A stretch of 9,848 nucleotides of DNA from Porticoccaceae bacterium (GTDB lineage: Bacteria; Pseudomonadota; Gammaproteobacteria; Pseudomonadales; Porticoccaceae), in contig JAUUYV010000029.1 in the NCBI GenBank assembly GCA_030590275.1, forward strand, positions 1 to 9,848. The letters run 5' to 3'. Numbering within the stretch: the first letter of the stretch is position 1; every line of letters starts with the position of its first letter. The notes under the pieces were generated by a model. The model was not told where the DNA came from. It worked only from the letters and a program-made list of their open reading frames with translations, and did not search any database. A program made the position numbers and the translations under genes. Below are positions 1-6,673 of this stretch, piece by piece.

Positions 1-804
1 CGCGAAATACCCGGTGCCAGCGACCTTATCCTCCGACAACTCGAAGCCCACGGCTTGCTCTGGGATGGTGAGGTTTGCTATCAAAGTCAGCGGGAACAAA
101 TCTATCTCCAGGCCCTGGAAACCTTAGCGAAGCGAGATCTACTTTTTGCCTGCAATTGCAGCCGCGAGTTCATACGTGCCCAGGGTGGAAACCATAAGGG
201 CAAGTGTAGCGCGAACCCCCTCAAGGGACTTAAGGACCTCCAGAAGTGTGTTAACAATGGATCAGCCCTTCGAATTATCGTTGACGCACAGCCTGTTATT
301 CGCTTCGATGATCTGCTGAAAGGCCCACAGCAATTTGACCTTCAGAAAGAGGGTGGCGATTTTGTGCTGCGTCGTAAAGATGCCCTGTTTGCCTACCAGC
401 TAGCAGTAGCCGTCGATGATGCTGCTCAGCACATCAGCCATGTCATCCGCGGTGGCGACCTACTTTCCTCCACACCCCGACAAATCTTCGTTTTCAATGC
501 CCTCTACGGCGACCTCGATGCCAGCCTTGATAAGCGCCCCAAAACCCGGGTTCCGCCCAGGTATGGGCATACCCCGGTAGTAGTGAACACCGAGGGCCAA
601 AAGCTTAGCAAACAGAATAAAGCAGCTGAAATAAGCCTCGAGGCATCGCCAACAAACCTCTATCGCGCCCTGGAATGGCTCAACCAGGAGCCCCCACAAA
701 TACTTCTTGGTGCCGTGCCGGAGGAATTATTACAGTGGGCCATCCAGCACTGGCGCATTGATAAAATCAGAAAAATGCCTGAAACAGCCGCCCTTAGACT
801 GTAA
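1..804 (+). CDS. gluQ: Glutamyl-Q tRNA(Asp) synthetase, 5'-truncated by window edge
   Basis: The reading frame is open from base 1 (REIPGASDLILRQLEAHG...), so the gene begins upstream and about 267 codons are visible. GluQ-RS is a cytosolic paralogue of the GluRS catalytic domain that attaches glutamate to the queuosine base of tRNA-Asp and lacks the anticodon-binding domain; the short length fits this. Visible motifs are the zinc-site region with Cys codons at 151, 157 and 205, the YGHTPVVV segment, and the KLSKQ version of the class I KMSKS loop (601-615). The fourth zinc ligand, Tyr in E. coli YadB, is His here (codon 193-195). In Pseudomonas gluQ lies between dksA and cbrAB-pcnB; here it is followed directly by a non-coding interval and pcnB. 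Family identity is clear; the N-terminal HIGH-type motif lies outside the window. Confidence 0.95.
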   Translation, partial: REIPGASDLILRQLEAHGLLWDGEVCYQSQREQIYLQALETLAKRDLLFACNCSREFIRAQGGNHKGKCSANPLKGLKDLQKCVNNGSALRIIVDAQPVIRFDDLLKGPQQFDLQKEGGDFVLRRKDALFAYQLAVAVDDAAQHISHVIRGGDLLSSTPRQIFVFNALYGDLDASLDKRPKTRVPPRYGHTPVVVNTEGQKLSKQNKAAEISLEASPTNLYRALEWLNQEPPQILLGAVPEELLQWAIQHWRIDKIRKMPETAALRL

Positions 805-872
805 AGAACTTTCCACAACACTGTTAAAACAAAAAGCTCTAAAAACGTTTTTGCCATTCTTGGCCGACCGCG

Positions 873-901
873 TTAGCATGAACGCCGCTTATGGCGATAA
901 T
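873..901 (+). promoter_or_regulatory. Candidate sigma70 promoter for the putative sRNA
   Basis: TTAGCA (873-878, 4/6 to TTGACA) and GATAAT (896-901, 5/6 to TATAAT) are separated by 17 bases. The predicted start is about 907-909, exactly where the AAN-repeat tract begins. It is judged by eye from consensus only; no activator site was recognised. Confidence 0.4.
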
Positions 902-908
902 GAATTGC

Positions 909-942
909 AAGAATAATAATAAGAGCAAATAATAACAATAAA
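909..942 (+). promoter_or_regulatory. Double (AAN)5 tract, Hfq distal-face type
   Basis: Two in-phase runs, AAG-AAT-AAT-AAT-AAG (909-923) and AAT-AAT-AAC-AAT-AAA (928-942), are separated by four bases. Perfect AANAANAA matches begin at 909, 912, 915, 928, 931 and 934. Such repeats bind the distal face of the Hfq hexamer, in Pseudomonas together with Crc. The tract would be single-stranded, as it lies upstream of both hairpins. Confidence 0.5.
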
Positions 943-1002
943 CATAAAAAAAGTAGCAATTGACTGGTTTGCTAGCAGGTTGAAAAACCAGCGGCGTATA
1001 CG

Positions 1003-1033
1003 AAAAGGGGAAGCCTTCGGGCTTCCCCTTTTT
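1003..1033 (+). terminator. Rho-independent terminator, UUCG tetraloop
   Basis: A 13-bp stem without mismatches (1003-1015 with 1020-1032) is closed by C(TTCG)G, has a GC-rich core GGGGAAGCC, and ends in TTTTT (1029-1033). The A-tract on the left arm makes it potentially bidirectional, but the T run favours plus-strand transcripts. It would end the putative sRNA and any gluQ read-through, insulating pcnB. Confidence 0.9.
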
Positions 1034-1042
1034 ACGTAGCTT

Positions 1043-1168
1043 TTATTTAGGGAGGCCGCAGCGCTTATTTAGGGAGGCCGCAGCGTTTTATCTCGTTAAG
1101 CGGCGGCGCTTTATTCACTCCTTACTCGTTAGGCCGCAACGCTCTATTGTATGCCGCAGCGCCTTAAT
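1043..1168 (+). repeat. Array of short GC-rich degenerate repeats
   Basis: Two identical 21-bp copies occupy 1043-1063 and 1065-1085 (TTATTTAGGGAGGCCG...). Their core, roughly GGCCGCAGCGCYTTATT, recurs in degenerate form at 1100-1116, 1132-1148 and 1152-1168. A second layer is visible: CTCGTTA plus the core occurs at 1092-1115 and again at 1125-1148. Spacing of the cores is irregular (22, 24, 32 and 20 bases), so this is neither a CRISPR nor a simple microsatellite. It lies between the terminator and the pcnB promoter. Its function is unknown. Confidence 0.7.
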
Positions 1169-1193
1169 ATTAAGCCTCCAGCAGCTGGCTATC

Positions 1194-1208
1194 CCAGGTA
1201 AGACCTGG
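1194..1208. repeat. Perfect inverted repeat CCAGGT-AAG-ACCTGG
   Basis: Six-base arms at 1194-1199 and 1203-1208 are separated by AAG, about 50 bases upstream of the pcnB -10 element. The size and symmetry would suit an operator for a dimeric regulator or a small hairpin. No T run follows, so it is not a terminator. Confidence 0.4.
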
Positions 1209-1257
1209 AAACAAAAGTAAGCGCACCGCCCGCCCTTAAAAGACTCGGTCGGCGCTG

Positions 1258-1266
1258 TGCTAAAAT
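1258..1266 (+). promoter_or_regulatory. Extended -10 promoter of pcnB operon
   Basis: TGCTAAAAT matches the extended -10 pattern TGn-TATAAT (5/6 in the hexamer). No good -35 is present, which is usual for extended -10 promoters. The predicted start is near 1273, about 23 bases before the chosen pcnB ATG, and this argues against the in-frame GTG at 1257 as the start codon. An imperfect dyad, GCAC/CGCC (1223-1230) with GGCG/GTGC (1251-1260), overlaps it. Confidence 0.5.
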
Positions 1267-1295
1267 CGAAGTTGCTTGCCGACCATAACTATTCA

Positions 1296-2666
1296 ATGAT
1301 CAAACGTATAAAAAATCTGCTTCGCAAAGGTTCTCCAGACCTTAATCGCCAGCCTGCGCGAATCGCCGCCGATGCTCACGGCCTGTATCCCGACATGATC
1401 AGTCGTGGAGCTAGCGATGTGGTTGAAAAACTGTATGCCGCCGGGTATCAGGCCTATATCGTCGGTGGTTGTATCCGCGACGCATTGCTCGATCAACACC
1501 CGAAAGACTTCGATGTCGCAACCAACGCCACCCCGGAAGAGGTCAAAGCCGTATTCCGTCGTGCCCGTATTATTGGCCGCCGCTTTAAAATCGTACACGT
1601 ACGCTACGGACGGGAAATAGTCGAAGTCACCACCTTCCGCGCCCCCCACAACACTGCAAACAACAGGCAAAATACAAAGCACAAACGCGGTGAGCATTCC
1701 CGGCATAGCGATGAGGGCATGCTGCTGAGAGATAATGTTTTCGGCACCATCGAAGAAGACGCCGTACGTCGGGATTTCACCATCAACGCACTGTACTATC
1801 AGCCCGAGGAAAATTTACTACTCGATTACGTTAATGGTCTCGACGACATCGAATCCGGTACTTTGCGGATGATCGGTGACCCGGCAACTCGCTATCGCGA
1901 AGACCCCGTACGAATGCTACGAGCAGTGCGTTTTGCAGCGAAACTCAACTTTCAAATGGATGCCGCAACCTCTGCTCCGCTCAATGATTTACATGCTTTG
2001 ATCGAAGAGGTTCCCGCCGCGCGCTTATTTGATGAAATCCTCAAACTTCTGATGAAAGGCAGCGCCCTCAGTACTTACGATTTATTAGTTCAATATAATT
2101 TGTTCCAGCACCTGTTCCCCGACACCGCGCAGGCGATAGCCGATAACGGCGCCAATGAGGTCTTTATCCGTCAGGCGCTTACCAACACCGATACCCGCAT
2201 CGGAGAAAACAAGCACGTCACACCGGCCTTTTTATTCGGTGCTCTTTTATGGCCCGCAGTCGCCGCCCGGCGGACACGATACATCTCAGAGGGTATGCCC
2301 CACACCCCGGCCTTTAGCAAGGGGGCTATGGAAGTTATCAGTCGCGAAATGCCCCACATCGCTATCCCCAAACGATTCTCAGTCCCGATGCGGGAAATCT
2401 GGGACTTACACCTGCGTCTGAGCCACCGCGGTGGCTCACGAGCGTTTCAGTCGTTAGAACAGCCCAGGTTTCGAGCCGCCTACGATTTCGTGCTGCTCAG
2501 GGAACAGGCCGGGGAAAACCTCGATGGTCTCGGCGAGTGGTGGACCGTTTTTCAGGATGCCGATGAGGACACTCGTCAACAGATGGTATCGGAAATAAAA
2601 CCCGGTCCCGGCCGACGCCGTGGAGGCCGTCGGCGGCGCTCGCAGTCAACGAAACAGCCATCCTAA
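1296..2666 (+). CDS. pcnB: Poly(A) polymerase I
   Basis: The product is 456 residues from ATG 1296 (MIKRIKNLLRKGS...). PcnB adds 3' poly(A) tails to RNAs, including sRNAs and decay intermediates, promoting their degradation. Visible features are the class II nucleotidyltransferase head, GG at residues 57-58 and the metal-binding DFD at 71-73; the IIGRRFK segment (about 92-98), which separates poly(A) polymerases from CCA-adding enzymes; RRDFTINAL at 158-166; the neck motif EDPVRMLRAVRFA at 202-214; and an Arg-rich RNA-binding tail at the C-terminus. A GTG at 1257 is in frame but overlaps the extended -10 element, so the later ATG is preferred although no clear Shine-Dalgarno precedes it. It is the first gene of the operon with folK four bases downstream. 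The order pcnB-folK-panB is as in Pseudomonas. Confidence 0.95.
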   Translation: MIKRIKNLLRKGSPDLNRQPARIAADAHGLYPDMISRGASDVVEKLYAAGYQAYIVGGCIRDALLDQHPKDFDVATNATPEEVKAVFRRARIIGRRFKIVHVRYGREIVEVTTFRAPHNTANNRQNTKHKRGEHSRHSDEGMLLRDNVFGTIEEDAVRRDFTINALYYQPEENLLLDYVNGLDDIESGTLRMIGDPATRYREDPVRMLRAVRFAAKLNFQMDAATSAPLNDLHALIEEVPAARLFDEILKLLMKGSALSTYDLLVQYNLFQHLFPDTAQAIADNGANEVFIRQALTNTDTRIGENKHVTPAFLFGALLWPAVAARRTRYISEGMPHTPAFSKGAMEVISREMPHIAIPKRFSVPMREIWDLHLRLSHRGGSRAFQSLEQPRFRAAYDFVLLREQAGENLDGLGEWWTVFQDADEDTRQQMVSEIKPGPGRRRGGRRRRSQSTKQPS

Positions 2667-2670
2667 AATA

Positions 2671-3150
2671 ATGGCCACAACCGCCTATGTCTCCCTGGGC
2701 AGCAATCTTGGCGATTCTTCCTCACAAATAGACCAGGCAATAGAAGCCCTCGGCAGCTTGCCCAAAACCGAACTCACAGGCTGTGCCCCCCGATATCAGA
2801 GTGTAGCCGTCGGTCCCGGCAGGCAAGCGGACTACATCAACACCGTCGCGCGTCTGTCGACCGAATTGGAAGCGCTGGGTTTATTACAGGCTTTACAGCG
2901 TATCGAAACTGCTCAGGGACGGGTCCGCACCGAGCGTTGGGCCGCCAGAACTCTGGATCTGGACATACTGCTTTACGATAATCTCTGCATGCAAACCCCT
3001 GAACTCACCCTGCCCCATCCACGCCTTTGTGAACGCAACTTTGTACTCATACCGCTGCACGATCTCGCACCCGGGCTCGTGCTACCTGACGGCAGCGCTT
3101 TGAAACAACAGTTGGCAAACTGTAGTTCAGCAGGTATCGTCCGCGTCTAA
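2671..3150 (+). CDS. folK: 2-amino-4-hydroxy-6-hydroxymethyldihydropteridine pyrophosphokinase
   Basis: This is a 159-residue HPPK, the usual length for the family. It transfers pyrophosphate from ATP to the pterin precursor in folate biosynthesis in the cytosol. Visible motifs are SLGSNLGD (8-15), the HPPK signature RWAARTLDLDILLY with the two Mg-binding aspartates D96 and D98, HPRL (116-119) and RNFVLIPL (122-129). The ATG at 2671 lies four bases after the pcnB stop with no obvious Shine-Dalgarno, so translational coupling to pcnB is likely. An upstream in-frame GTG inside pcnB would add 17 residues that do not resemble the family. The next gene follows within 13 bases. Confidence 0.95.
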   Translation: MATTAYVSLGSNLGDSSSQIDQAIEALGSLPKTELTGCAPRYQSVAVGPGRQADYINTVARLSTELEALGLLQALQRIETAQGRVRTERWAARTLDLDILLYDNLCMQTPELTLPHPRLCERNFVLIPLHDLAPGLVLPDGSALKQQLANCSSAGIVRV

Positions 3151-3163
3151 GTTGGAGCATGCT

Positions 3164-3847
3164 GTGGAATTACTAGCCAACGATATCAATCTCGAACTCG
3201 ATCTGGACGCCCTGCCGCGGTTTATAGCCGTTGAAGGCCCTATTGGTGTTGGCAAAACAACGCTCGCCAAGCGTCTTGCCCATACCCTGAATTACGACAC
3301 CTTATTGGAAGAGGTCGAGGAAAACCCCTTCCTCGAACGTTTTTACGCCGACCGGCGCAGCACAGCATTACCTACCCAGCTGTTTTTCCTGTTTCAACGC
3401 AATAAACAAATCCAGGCCTGGCGACAACAGGATATGTTCCAGCCGGTTCAGGTCGCCGACTTTCTAATCGATAAAGACCCACTCTTTGCTCGGGTCACCC
3501 TCGATGATGACGAGCTACATCTCTACAACACGGTTTATGAGCAACTCACCATCGACAAACCCATACCCGATCTGGTGATCTACTTGCAGGCGCCTACAGA
3601 CACTTTGCTAAGCCGCATCCGCAAACGAGGTGTCACTATGGAACAAACTATTGATGACGCCTACCTCTCCGAGCTAAACGAAGCCTATACGCAGTTTTTC
3701 CACTATTACGAAGAATCACCTCTGTTGATCGTCAATACCCGCGACATCGATATATCCAATAGCGAAGCAGACTACCGCCACCTGGTGGAATACCTCTTGA
3801 ACATCAAGACGGGGCGTCACTATTACAACCCGCAAACCCGGTTTTAG
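3164..3847 (+). CDS. Deoxynucleoside kinase (dNK family)
   Basis: This is a P-loop kinase of 227 residues that phosphorylates deoxynucleosides for dNTP salvage; bacterial relatives are mostly deoxyadenosine or deoxycytidine/deoxyguanosine kinases, and specificity cannot be read here. It shows GPIGVGKTT (about 25-33), the acidic LEEVEENPF segment near 49-57 that holds the catalytic Glu, VADFLIDKDPLFA (97-109) in place of the ERS motif of insect and mammalian dNKs, and the Arg-rich LID RIRKRGVTMEQ (151-161). GTG at 3164 is chosen because GGAG (3154-3157) sits six bases upstream; TTG at 3152 is in frame but has no such site. It lies between folK and panB in the same operon, although its substrate pathway differs from both. 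It appears intact. Confidence 0.88.
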   Translation: MELLANDINLELDLDALPRFIAVEGPIGVGKTTLAKRLAHTLNYDTLLEEVEENPFLERFYADRRSTALPTQLFFLFQRNKQIQAWRQQDMFQPVQVADFLIDKDPLFARVTLDDDELHLYNTVYEQLTIDKPIPDLVIYLQAPTDTLLSRIRKRGVTMEQTIDDAYLSELNEAYTQFFHYYEESPLLIVNTRDIDISNSEADYRHLVEYLLNIKTGRHYYNPQTRF

Positions 3848-3905
3848 GGCCTGAGCAAATGATCGCTTACAAGCATCCAGCCCCTTTATCAAACAGGTCG
3901 AGAAG

Positions 3906-4697
3906 ATGAAAGCAGTCTCCATCAACACCCTGAGTGACATGAAACAAGGCGGGGAAAAATTCGCCGTCATTACCGCTTACGATGCCGCCTTTGCGCGCCA
4001 AACTGAACTCGCTGGTATCGAGGCAGTACTGGTGGGCGACTCCCTCGGTAATGTGATCCTCGGTTACAGCAGCACCGTCCCCGTATCCATGGATGATATG
4101 AGCCACCATACCGCCGCCGTAGCACGGGGCAACAGTAAATCCCTATTGATCTCAGACCTGCCGTTTATGGCCTACGCAACGTTAGAGCAAACCCTGACGA
4201 ACTCCGCGCGCCTGATGCAGGCGGGGGCACAAATGGTCAAACTGGAAGGCGGGGCCTGGTTGGAAGAATCCGTATTTAAACTCAGCCAACGGGGGGTACC
4301 CGCCTGTGGTCACCTTGGCCTGACACCCCAGTCCGTCAACAAACTCGGCGGCTACAAAGTGCAGGGTCGCGGTGAAGAAGCCGCTGAAGAAATCAGCCGC
4401 GATGCCAAAGGCCTGCAGGAAGCCGGAGCAGATCTACTGGTTCTGGAATGTGTGCCCAGCGACCTGGCCGCCACTATTAGCCAGGAACTGGCGATCCCAG
4501 TTATTGGTATCGGTGCAGGGCCGGATACCGACGCTCAGGTCCTGGTACTCTACGATATGCTGGGTTTTTCACCTCGCATTCCCAAGTTCACCAAAAACTT
4601 CCTCGCCGATACCGGCGACGTACAGCTAGCCCTGAAAGCCTATGCCGAGGCGGTACGCAGTGGCGAATTTCCCCAGCCCGAACACAGTTTTAAATAA
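3906..4697 (+). CDS. panB: 3-methyl-2-oxobutanoate hydroxymethyltransferase
   Basis: The product is 263 residues, one fewer than E. coli PanB. It transfers a hydroxymethyl group from methylene-tetrahydrofolate to 2-oxoisovalerate, giving ketopantoate, the first committed step to pantothenate and CoA; the folate need links it loosely to folK upstream. The Mg ligands D45 (VGDSLGN), D84 (ISDLPFM) and E114 (KLEGG) and the catalytic E181 (LECVPSD) fall at the E. coli positions. ATG 3906 is preceded by AGG about eight bases upstream. The 58-base gap after the kinase gene has no terminator. In many gammaproteobacteria panC follows directly; here the operon stops with panB and no clear intrinsic terminator is seen. 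Confidence 0.96.
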   Translation: MKAVSINTLSDMKQGGEKFAVITAYDAAFARQTELAGIEAVLVGDSLGNVILGYSSTVPVSMDDMSHHTAAVARGNSKSLLISDLPFMAYATLEQTLTNSARLMQAGAQMVKLEGGAWLEESVFKLSQRGVPACGHLGLTPQSVNKLGGYKVQGRGEEAAEEISRDAKGLQEAGADLLVLECVPSDLAATISQELAIPVIGIGAGPDTDAQVLVLYDMLGFSPRIPKFTKNFLADTGDVQLALKAYAEAVRSGEFPQPEHSFK

Positions 4698-4794
4698 TTC
4701 TGCCAACAGGCAATTCAAGCGCACTGATACCACAGACCAGCAAACAGTGATTACGCAGGATTACCGTCCATTCCTCACCGAGGGTGGCCAACTC

Positions 4795-4838
4795 TAATCA
4801 GGCTTTCGACCTTTCCGAGAAAACCTGATTTCTGATTA
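4795..4838. promoter_or_regulatory. Cluster of TAATCAG half-sites upstream of the EthD gene
   Basis: TAATCAGG (4795-4802) is followed by its inverse CCTGATT (4824-4830) and another inverse copy CTGATTA (4832-4838). This gives three half-sites in 44 bases within the 259-base gap between panB and the EthD gene. The arrangement suits a regulator operator about 120 bases upstream of the EthD start, or a weak hairpin. No regulator gene is nearby and no convincing -35/-10 pair was found, only an isolated TATTAT at 4884-4889. Confidence 0.3.
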
Positions 4839-4956
4839 ACGAAATCGACAAAGTAACAGGCGCTGAGACGAAAACTACTCCTGTATTATTTAGTGAAAAA
4901 ACCAGCATTGCTCAGCAAACTGGCATCACGTCAAAATCACAAAAAAGGCATAAACA

Positions 4957-5331
4957 ATGATTAAACTGGCTTTTTGTCTACGTAAATTACCGGAATTGAG
5001 CCGCGAGGAATTCCAGCAATACTGGCGCAAACAACACGGGGATCTGGTGATGAGTCTGCAGCCCGCCATCGGTTTTGTACGCTACGTACAATTCCACTCA
5101 GGTTATGAACAATTGTCAGCCCGCGCTGCCGAATTCCGCAACTCGCCAGAAGCCTTCGATGGCATCGCCGAAATGTGGTGGGAGGACATCGATACCATGG
5201 TGAAGTCATCGAGTACAGACCAGGCGAGATCGGCTTTCGCCGCGCTCTACCAGGATGAAAAAAAGTTTATTGACCTGAAAAACTCACCCATGTGGTATGG
5301 CACAGAACATTTGATGTACGACGGCCAGTAG
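4957..5331 (+). CDS. EthD-domain (dimeric alpha/beta barrel) protein
   Basis: This is a 124-residue soluble protein beginning MIKLAFCLRKLPELSREEFQ, the typical start of EthD-family ferredoxin-like alpha/beta barrel proteins, with YWRKQHG (22-28) and the C-terminal WYGTEH segment. The family is named after EthD of the Rhodococcus ruber ethyl tert-butyl ether P450 locus, where it is needed for degradation but its biochemical role is unsettled. AAGG (4945-4948) lies eight bases before the ATG, a good ribosome site. The P450 gene follows 84 bases downstream on the same strand, echoing the eth arrangement, so the two probably act on one substrate pathway. No signal peptide or membrane segment is visible. 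Family assignment is firm; the substrate is unknown. Confidence 0.85.
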   Translation: MIKLAFCLRKLPELSREEFQQYWRKQHGDLVMSLQPAIGFVRYVQFHSGYEQLSARAAEFRNSPEAFDGIAEMWWEDIDTMVKSSSTDQARSAFAALYQDEKKFIDLKNSPMWYGTEHLMYDGQ

Positions 5332-5415
5332 ACCAGGGCTAATGTAATAAGCCAGGCAAGACCCCGGCAAACTTAACACCACGACAACAAACCTTATCCA
5401 TGACTGACAACATTT

Positions 5416-6672
5416 ATGACTAACAACGAACTACAGTTTGACCCCACCCAGCGCGAGATTATCGACAACCCTTTCCCATTATTCGCCCGCCTGCAAGAGG
5501 AAGCTCCCATACACTGGAGCGACACAGCTCGAGGCTGGGTAGTCACTCGCTATGAAGACTGCAAAGCCATTCTGCTCGACACCCGCTTTTCATCCGAACG
5601 CATGAAGCCATTTTTTGAATCGCTTAAACCAGAACAGAGGGCTCGCCTGCAAAACCTGGAATCCTCCGTCGGCCTGTGGGCGGTGTTCCTCGATCCGCCC
5701 GACCACACTCGCCTGCGCCGCCTGCTGAGCCGCAGTTTTACCTCCCGCGCCGTCAGCGATATGGAAACCCGGATCGCCGAGATTATCCACCATGTGATCG
5801 ACCAGGTTGCCGACAAAAAAGACATCGACTTTATCCGCGATATCGCCTATCGCATCCCGGCATCGGTGATCATGGACATGCTGGGTGTACCGCGCACTGA
5901 TATTGAACAATTCAAAGACTGGTCCGACGATATCGGTCTCTTCGTGGGTAGCTCTCGGGTCACACCGGACAAATACGAACGGGCAGAAAACGCCACTCGC
6001 GCCATGAGTGAGGCTTTCACAGCACTCATTAATGAGCGTCGCCGAGAACCAAAAGAGGACTTAATCACGGCCTTAATCCGCGCCGAGGACGAAGGCCAGG
6101 TGCTCGATAACCAGGAGCTGGTCGCAACCTGCATCCTACTGCTGTTTGCCGGCCACGAGACCACCGGCAACCTGCTGGGCACCGGCATGTACTATTTCAC
6201 CAAACACCCGGATCAGTGGCAAGATCTTCAACAACATCCTGAGTTAGGCGAACAGGCGGCTGAAGAGGTGCTCCGCTATGACGGCCCTAATGCGGCTGTT
6301 ACCCGGGTCGCTAGTGAAGATATCAGCTTTGCCGGCCAGCAGATCCGCAAGGGTCAAAGGGTATTCGCAATGATCAATGCCGCCAATCGCGACCCCGGAA
6401 TGTTTGAGGATCCGCAAGCCTTTAATATCCGCCGCCAGCCAAACGGCAACACCGCTCTCGGTCAGTTTGCCTTCGGCCACGGCATTCATTTTTGTATCGG
6501 TGCACCACTGGCTCGCCTGGAAGGGCGCATCGCCTTCCCTATTTTTGCCCAACGCATTAAAAACCCGAGCCTGGTGCGCGAGCCGGAATGGATCGACAGC
6601 CTGAGTTTTCGCGGTTTGACTGAACTGCCCTTAAAGTGCGAAATATTGCCTCGCACAGCGTCTTCCGACTAG
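5416..6672 (+). CDS. Cytochrome P450, soluble bacterial type
   Basis: This 418-residue heme monooxygenase has no membrane anchor and is the length of class I bacterial P450s. It shows the I-helix AGHETT (245-250, oxygen activation), the K-helix ExxR E284-R287, and the heme loop FGHGIHFCIG (353-362) with C360 as the thiolate ligand; DPPDHTRLRRLL (93-104) is the usual C-helix region. ATG 5416 gives a standard N-terminus, although the Shine-Dalgarno is weak. It likely needs a ferredoxin and ferredoxin reductase, and neither is in the window. It follows the EthD gene and ends one base before the convergent oxidoreductase stop. The substrate is not predictable from sequence alone; hydrophobic compounds such as terpenes, steroids or ethers are possible. 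Confidence 0.96.
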   Translation: MTNNELQFDPTQREIIDNPFPLFARLQEEAPIHWSDTARGWVVTRYEDCKAILLDTRFSSERMKPFFESLKPEQRARLQNLESSVGLWAVFLDPPDHTRLRRLLSRSFTSRAVSDMETRIAEIIHHVIDQVADKKDIDFIRDIAYRIPASVIMDMLGVPRTDIEQFKDWSDDIGLFVGSSRVTPDKYERAENATRAMSEAFTALINERRREPKEDLITALIRAEDEGQVLDNQELVATCILLLFAGHETTGNLLGTGMYYFTKHPDQWQDLQQHPELGEQAAEEVLRYDGPNAAVTRVASEDISFAGQQIRKGQRVFAMINAANRDPGMFEDPQAFNIRRQPNGNTALGQFAFGHGIHFCIGAPLARLEGRIAFPIFAQRIKNPSLVREPEWIDSLSFRGLTELPLKCEILPRTASSD

Positions 6673-6673
6673 T

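Larger units (their letters stand above)
908..1033 (+). ncRNA. Putative Hfq-binding sRNA, CrcZ-like
   Basis: This non-coding stretch has three parts. First, an A-rich 5' section with two (AAN)5 runs, at 909-923 and 928-942, containing six overlapping AANAANAA matches. Second, a 7-bp hairpin (CTGGTTT 964-970 with AAACCAG 985-991). Third, a strong intrinsic terminator ending at 1033. AANAANAA is the established Hfq distal-face (Hfq/Crc 'CA') motif, and pseudomonad CrcZ carries several copies and lies just upstream of pcnB in the cbrB-pcnB gap. Here the same position relative to pcnB is filled, although cbrA and cbrB are absent between gluQ and pcnB. By inference it could sequester Hfq and relieve catabolite repression. 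It is shorter than P. aeruginosa CrcZ (about 400 nt) and shows no sigma54 promoter. The alternative is an A-rich 3' UTR of gluQ. Confidence 0.45.

Noticed and set aside
841..852. AAAAACGTTTTT as a terminator for gluQ
   Set aside because: A perfect palindrome, but with only one CG step and no loop it cannot form a stable terminator hairpin.
892..909. Sigma54-like promoter (TGGC...TTGCA) before the putative sRNA, as CrcZ has
   Set aside because: The GG-to-GC spacing is two bases too long for a -24/-12 promoter, and no CbrB-type activator gene is present nearby.
1043..1168. CRISPR array
   Set aside because: Repeats are degenerate, spacing is irregular and spacers are only a few bases long; no cas genes are present.
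1257..1295. GTG at 1257 as pcnB start
   Set aside because: It overlaps the extended -10 promoter and would lie upstream of the predicted transcript start; the added residues do not look like PcnB.
1293..1706. Open frame on the minus strand inside pcnB (137 codons), and similar antisense frames across folK, panB, P450 and the oxidoreductase
   Set aside because: They are shadows of strongly recognised genes on the opposite strand and show no protein family features or ribosome sites.
4700..4713. TGCC-AACA-GGCA hairpin as panB terminator
   Set aside because: Only four base pairs and no following T run.
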